This document shows, piece after piece, positions 59,160 to 64,000 of a stretch of 64,000 nucleotides of DNA. The number at the start of each line of letters is the position of its first letter. The first letter of the stretch is position 1. The position numbers and the translations under genes were made by a program. This DNA is from Manis javanica (Eukaryota; Chordata; Mammalia; Pholidota; Manidae), in contig NC_133156.1 of assembly GCF_040802235.1 (NCBI RefSeq), forward strand, positions 141,901,173 to 141,965,172, given 5' to 3'. The notes beneath the pieces are model-generated. The model ran no database searches. It was not told the origin of the DNA and saw only the letters and a program-made list of their open reading frames with translations.

Positions 59160-59580
59160 GGTATTGAAGACAGAGTTCTTTGTATGAAATAGATATGTTA
59201 CCTGCCCTCATGATGCTTGGTCTTATGGGGAGGCAGGTGTGCTGCTGAGGAAAAGGCTATGTGGGTAGAAGCAGGAGAGAATATTGGGACAGAGGCTAAT
59301 GTCCTGTGAAGTGTATCTGAGTAACAGACATGTAAGTGAATGTAACAGATGAACAATAATTATCAAGGGGAGTCACAGATAGAAAATTCTGGAACAATGT
59401 GGGAAAAGACTCTGGGACAAGAAACAGCTCAGACCCTTCCCTGAATTAATAGAAGGCCAGTAAGAAGAGGAAGAGGCCCTCTAGCTCTGTGGAGAGATTC
59501 AGGAGTGCCAGAGCACGTGAGAGCTTGTTTTCTCCTAAGAACTGGGAGTTTATTCTTCCTGTAATCATTTTCATGGTCAT
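59160..59580 (-). mobile_element. L2 LINE 3' part, antisense
   Basis: 'acctgccctcatgatgcttg' near 59,200 and 'gtaagtgaatgtaacagatg' near 59,331 follow the reversed L2 3' end. 'gagttcttgttttc'-type wording near 59,520-59,560 continues it weakly. Confidence 0.55.
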
Positions 59581-59899
59581 AGGACCTGGTGACTGATGGA
59601 AAGATGTTTTAATTATATTGTTGTCATTGTCGCCGTTCAGTGTATCTTGTTTTATTTGTTTTTTTTTCAGACCTCTTGCTCTTTGAAGGTCTGGAACTCA
59701 CTGCGCATGGAGATCATGCAAATTTCAGTACCAGGAACTATGTGTTAAGTATATTATGTAAAACACAGAGATGAACTGCTTTAACCGTTTATAGCAAAGA
59801 GAGGTCAATGTTAAAAGAAAGTGAATTTTCCATGTAGGGATGGAGCCTGGGCCGTGTCTTTGCAGACAGGCCTGCAGGAGATGCTGTTGCAGCGGTCCT
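59581..59899. other. Unique sequence
   Basis: No feature recognised. Confidence 0.45.
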
Positions 59900-60125
59900 A
59901 GAGTGTGGGGCTAGGGTCAGGCTGGATGCCAGCACCCGGTAGCTTTGTAACTTTGGAGACCCTCTAAGGCTTAACTATGAAATATGGACCATCATAGAGC
60001 CTTCTTCATTAGGTTTTCCGAGAAATGAGAGTGGGTATAAAGCATTTAACCTGGGGGTGGCGTATCTGAGCTTGCTGAAATATTAGCTACCATTGTTGTA
60101 CCTATTACTTCTATTGCGTTGTATT
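59900..60125 (+). repeat. MIR SINE, sense
   Basis: 'gtagctttgtaactttggag' near 59,939, 'ctatgaaatatggaccatca' near 59,975 and 'gggtataaagcatttaacct' near 60,033 keep MIR order. Confidence 0.65.
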
Positions 60126-61329
60126 TGCTTATGCTGGTAATAGGAAAGGTGAGCAGGCACAGAATAATTAGTGATTTGGAGCTAAGAATATACATCCCTG
60201 AAAAATAGATCAACAGTCTGATTACAGAATTTATGTGGAGCAGTATTAGGACAGAATTGTCCTAGCAATAGGACAGATACTGGTGTTTTATTGCTTGTAC
60301 TGTAACCTTACACTTGTAGCAGCAATTTGGGGTTTATTCACTCAAGACTGTAAGTTTTCAGTACTACCCAATGCTTTGCCCCTTCACCTCACTCGTATCA
60401 ACTGAATATTTAGTTATATATGTAAAATTGTGGGGATTTCTTTGTGTGCATCTATACTGACATCATTGTAAGGCAGTATTCAATAAAACCAACCATGCCA
60501 CCTATTTATGTTGTTAGATAAATCAGGGATTGTCTTAGAAAATGTTTATTAGGAAGCCTTTTAGGGATGGCTTGGTAACAAGGAAGATCAAGTTAAAACT
60601 GGAGGAAACAGGAATGAACTGCAAGCATGAGCAATTCTAGCATAAAACTACTTTAAATAAGGGCCCATAGCTGGGTTTGAGCCGCATTAGCTGTGGTTTC
60701 ATTCTCTCACAGTCACTTTGAGGGAGTAAGTCCAGCCACCGAGCACATGCTGTAGGGAGTCCCAGACTTACTATGGGCCCCTAAGCGGGCTCCTGCGGAA
60801 CCCATGATATATCTGTCTCCAGCACCAACTTCTGCCCCCTTGTCCCCTTTCCAGTGCTGTGCTGACCACAGCAGGCCTTGTCAGCCTTTTGTGGGTCCTG
60901 GCTGGAAGGTCTGTGTTGCAATCACAGTAGGCTACGTGTGTATTCTTTCTTGTCCTACATGTTTATGTACCATGTCAAACCACATCACAGAGCAGACAGG
61001 TATAATTTCCCTTATATGGAGATGATATTTTTTCTTTAATAGCATAGGTTTTCAGTAATTAAATATGGATATGTGTAGCTTAGCTCAAACTGATTAAATA
61101 TGACAGTAAGTAGGTTAACCTGTACTTAATGTATGTTAGCTTTTATGCTTATTGACCCCAAAGATCAAAGATACCCTTTGAGTCAAAGATGATAAGACTG
61201 GCATTATTCATTAGAACACAAGTATAAACTAGCTGGCAAAAGGTAGTGGGGTCTTATTATTCTCTTGTTTACCACGCTCTCTGGAAATTCTGTGCAGTAG
61301 GAAGGGCATCTTTACTGTGTTCTGCAATG
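60126..61329. other. Unique, intron-like sequence
   Basis: No exon or firm repeat recognised. Confidence 0.45.
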
Positions 61330-61580
61330 ACATGACCTCTTTGACAGCTGTGTCTCCGGCCCACTTGGCACTTTCCTGTTTCTTGCACAGATCAGGTGTG
61401 TCCCTGCCTCAGTGCCTTGCATCTACTCTTTGTTCCCCTGGAAATGTCTTTCACAGAACCCCATTCATTAATATGGCTGGCTTGTCCTCAGACCCTCAGT
61501 CCCCAGACCCTGAACGCTCAGGCTTTATTCCATAGGATGGCCCATTTCTGCATATGTTTTCTTAGATTAGATTTAAGTTA
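61330..61580 (+). mobile_element. L2 LINE fragment, sense
   Basis: 'gtccctgcctcagtgccttg' near 61,400 and 'tttgttcccctggaaatgtc' near 61,429 match the conserved 3' block of L2. Confidence 0.65.
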
Positions 61581-62179
61581 ATTATGTGAGAGTAGACAGC
61601 ATTGAAGCATGAAAATCAATATACTTAATATTTAGAATAAATTTTAGAATTTTGGAATCAAGTCCTGATGTCAGTAGTACAGGAATGGTTTTTAAGTATA
61701 TCTAATAAAGGATGTGAAATTTAAAAAATGCACCTTCTCAGACCAGCTAATTTGGTCTTGATAGGTCTTTCTCACTAATTTCAACTACATAAGTGGGTTG
61801 TTTGAGAATTTGATAAACTTGAAATAAACAGTCTTATGTAACATTAAATGGTTTCCATAATCATGTTTCCATTTTAGTTTGACATTTCAAAGTCATGTAA
61901 TTTTGGTTTTGTTTCTTGTGCCAGTAACTTCATATAAAGCTCAAATTTATTCCACTCCACATGTATGTTTTCAACACATGATACACAACCCGATTTCAGG
62001 CACATTATCAATAAATGCATCATATTCCATACTGCACACCTGTTAAAGGCAGATAACATTTTTTGGTGCTCTTTTCTTAAACCTGGGACTATATTTCACT
62101 GACCCAGTAATTCATTCTTCAGGACTGGATGCCAGTGCCCTTTTACATTCTCTCTTAATTGCTTTGCAAGGTGGACTTC
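61581..62179. other. Unique sequence
   Basis: No feature recognised. Confidence 0.45.
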
Positions 62180-62525
62180 CACTTCATCTTTATTACCATT
62201 GTTTTTGGCACAGCTGTCTGCTCTTCCATCTCTGTCTATTCTCTTTCCTCTCTGTGACTCAAATTGCTGCTAAACTGTCATCCTGAGCTGAGTTGGGATG
62301 ATAGAGAAACACAGCCTTTCTCTAAAACCTTCAAAAACATTTTACTGAAAAGCAATAACTGCCAAACTCCTCAGGGTGACACTCAAGTCCCAATTACAAG
62401 TCCAGTCTCCTCTCCAGCACCCCATGGACCGCCTTCCCTCCTGCCACATTGTGCTCATTCCAGGCATGCCAGTCTTTCAGAATTTTGTTCACTTTCTTCT
62501 TTGTGATGCAGGAGCTACATGAGGC
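62180..62525 (+). mobile_element. L2 LINE fragment, sense
   Basis: 'gccaaactcctcagggtgac' near 62,362 and 'ccacattgtgctcattccag' near 62,445 fit the L2 3' region but upstream of the segment at 61,330. The two are therefore separate or rearranged copies. Confidence 0.5.
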
Positions 62526-62857
62526 CTTGTATTTTTGTTAGTCTTTCTGGGCCTGAATACCTCACTATTACAAATTTCCAGGGTACAAGTCTGTATTTTA
62601 TTCCTTCTTTCTCTCCTGGTTTATAGCATGGGGGACTGACAAGTAGTTATTGCGGGGTAGATATTTGTGAGTTGAAGATTTTGTGTCCTTCCAAACCAAA
62701 TGAAATTTCCTAATGAATAATGTATTTACTCAGAGTTTTCTAAAGACATTTTTTTGCAACCCAACACCATAAACCTGTCACTTAGATAAAGCAGTGAAGG
62801 GTTAAGTTTGATTCTCCATCAATAGTTTTTCTTCTCTCTTTTGATTTGTTGGCTTAG
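62526..62857. other. Unique sequence
   Basis: No feature recognised. Confidence 0.45.
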
Positions 62858-63055
62858 GGCAGTGGTTCTCAGATTTGGCTCCTGTCCCCATTACCTGGGG
62901 GCTTGTTAATGCTCAGATTACTGAGTCCCAGACCCCAGTTTCTGATTGCTTAGGTCTGGCTGAGGACCAAGAACGTGCATGTGTACCAGGTTGCCAGGTG
63001 ATGAGGCTGCAGCTGCCCCAGAACCCCACTGAGAGCTGCAGGGTTAGGGTGCCCA
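62858..63055 (+). mobile_element. MER5A (hAT-Charlie DNA transposon)
   Basis: 'ggcagtggttctcagatttg' terminal repeat, 'gggggcttgttaatgctcag' near 62,897, 'ccccagtttctgattgctta' near 62,934 and 'gttgccaggtgatgaggctg' near 62,990 follow MER5A. The 3' terminal repeat is not well preserved. Confidence 0.85.
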
Positions 63056-63369
63056 AGATCTCTGGGTGCTCTGGCCTAAAGTTCTGAGCCACAAAATGCT
63101 CATTCTGTAGATATTCTTAACATTAGAGTTAACATGCATCAAGTTGTATATATTTCATATACACCTTTGGCTTTCAATTTTCTTTATTTCTCCGCCCAAC
63201 GAGAAGGGGTTTCCCTACTTCCTCTGCCTATTCACTTGGAAGGGGATATGCTTTAACCTGTTGGATGCATATATTTATTGAACGTTCTTTTGTTTCCCCC
63301 ATGTGTGGTTGCTCACAAGAATTTCTGTTGACCAGAGGTCTCCTAAATGGTGCACAGGTGGGTGCTCAT
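63056..63369. other. Unique sequence
   Basis: No feature recognised. Confidence 0.45.
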
Positions 63370-63510
63370 TAGTCCTCCCAATTAGCCTCAGCTTTGTCTC
63401 CCTTTTGCAGGTGAGGGGAGGTGAGGCAGGGTTGGTCTCAGGCCATGTACACAGTAAAGGTCCGTGAACCAGGGGTCAAACCCAGGAAGTCGGTTCCAGA
63501 GCCCAGCACC
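63370..63510 (-). repeat. MIR SINE, antisense
   Basis: 'cccttttgcaggtgagggga' near 63,401 and 'aggggtcaaacccaggaagt' near 63,471 are the reversed MIR centre. Confidence 0.6.
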
Positions 63511-63880
63511 TCACCCCTCTCTGGTTGCTCTAGGCAAAAATGGCTGCTGTTTTTCTTGTTTCTGCCTGTGGCTTGACGCCTTCTCTACAAATCCTTCTGG
63601 CATTTCTAGTTAGTCTCTGGTTTTTAGGCTGCCTCCTGGGCATCGCGGGATTTTTACGCTTGAGTGGGAAAACCCAAGTAACCGTCACTCTTTAAGGAAC
63701 TGTGTCTTAATCAGATTTATTTTCGTCTGTGAGTGCAGCTGCACATTACAATTACAGTATATTTTTATCACTTGCTTTATAAAAAATGACAGCACACAGC
63801 AAATGCCCCAGTGCAGGAAGGAATAGATCCTCTCATCATTTGATCTTGTACTTTTGAATATATTGTTTTACCTGCATCAT
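63511..63880. other. Unique sequence
   Basis: No feature recognised. Confidence 0.45.
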
Positions 63881-64000
63881 CATATTTGCTCTTAGACATA
63901 AAATCAACAACAAAAACCTGTGAAACATTTTCCTGATTTTACAGAGAAGGGACTGAGTCTCAGGGAGACCTAACACATCCTTCAGGGCTGGCTCATAAGA
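63881..64000 (-). repeat. MIR SINE, antisense, cut by the window edge
   Basis: 'gattttacagagaagggact' near 63,936 followed by 'gagtctcagggagacctaac' is the reversed MIR core. Confidence 0.6.

Overview
The window looks like nuclear DNA of a placental mammal. It is mostly AT-rich non-coding sequence with two GC/CpG-rich islands and long microsatellites. It also carries many old interspersed repeats common to placental mammals: MIR, L2, L1M-type LINEs, MLT1-type MaLR LTRs, MER20 and MER5A. No bacterial, phage or organellar gene organisation is present. I saw no copy of the abundant lineage-specific SINEs I know (Alu, rodent B1/B2, carnivore SINEC), so the order cannot be fixed by eye. Repeat family names are from memory of consensus features, not from a RepeatMasker run.

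Layout. 1-20.5 kb is gene-free and repeat-rich: L1 fragments, a cluster of MLT1 LTRs, an ERVL-type internal fragment, an L2 split by an unidentified insertion, and a long antisense L1M tract with a nested MLT1. 21.65-22.98 kb is a strong CpG island with a CGG repeat of about ten units, a CTCF-like motif, GC boxes and a CRE-like site. Near its centre lies a candidate first exon on the + strand: a short upstream ORF, then an ATG and a strong splice donor at 22,555/22,556. I could not name the gene. If the exon is real, 22.6-64 kb is its first intron or introns, and no later coding exon was recognised.

40.73-41.42 kb holds a second, smaller promoter-like unit. A 101-bp CA repeat and a CG repeat form a nearly continuous Z-DNA-prone tract, followed within about 100 bp by a CpG-rich block with a CCAAT box and an RFX X-box-like palindrome. 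Two short ORFs there overlap by ATGA. It could be an alternative promoter or a non-coding RNA start. The rest of 23-64 kb is intron-like or intergenic sequence with scattered MIR, L2, MLT1, MER20, MER5A and L1 copies, several local duplications and two perfect hairpins.

No complete protein-coding gene, tRNA, rRNA, CRISPR array or recognisable processed pseudogene is supported. The open frames are chance or low-complexity frames, apart from the weak first-exon candidates. Nothing here amounts to an undescribed molecular system. The most notable items are the paired promoter architecture, the Z-DNA-prone tract beside the second island, the CGG repeat, and several local direct duplications.
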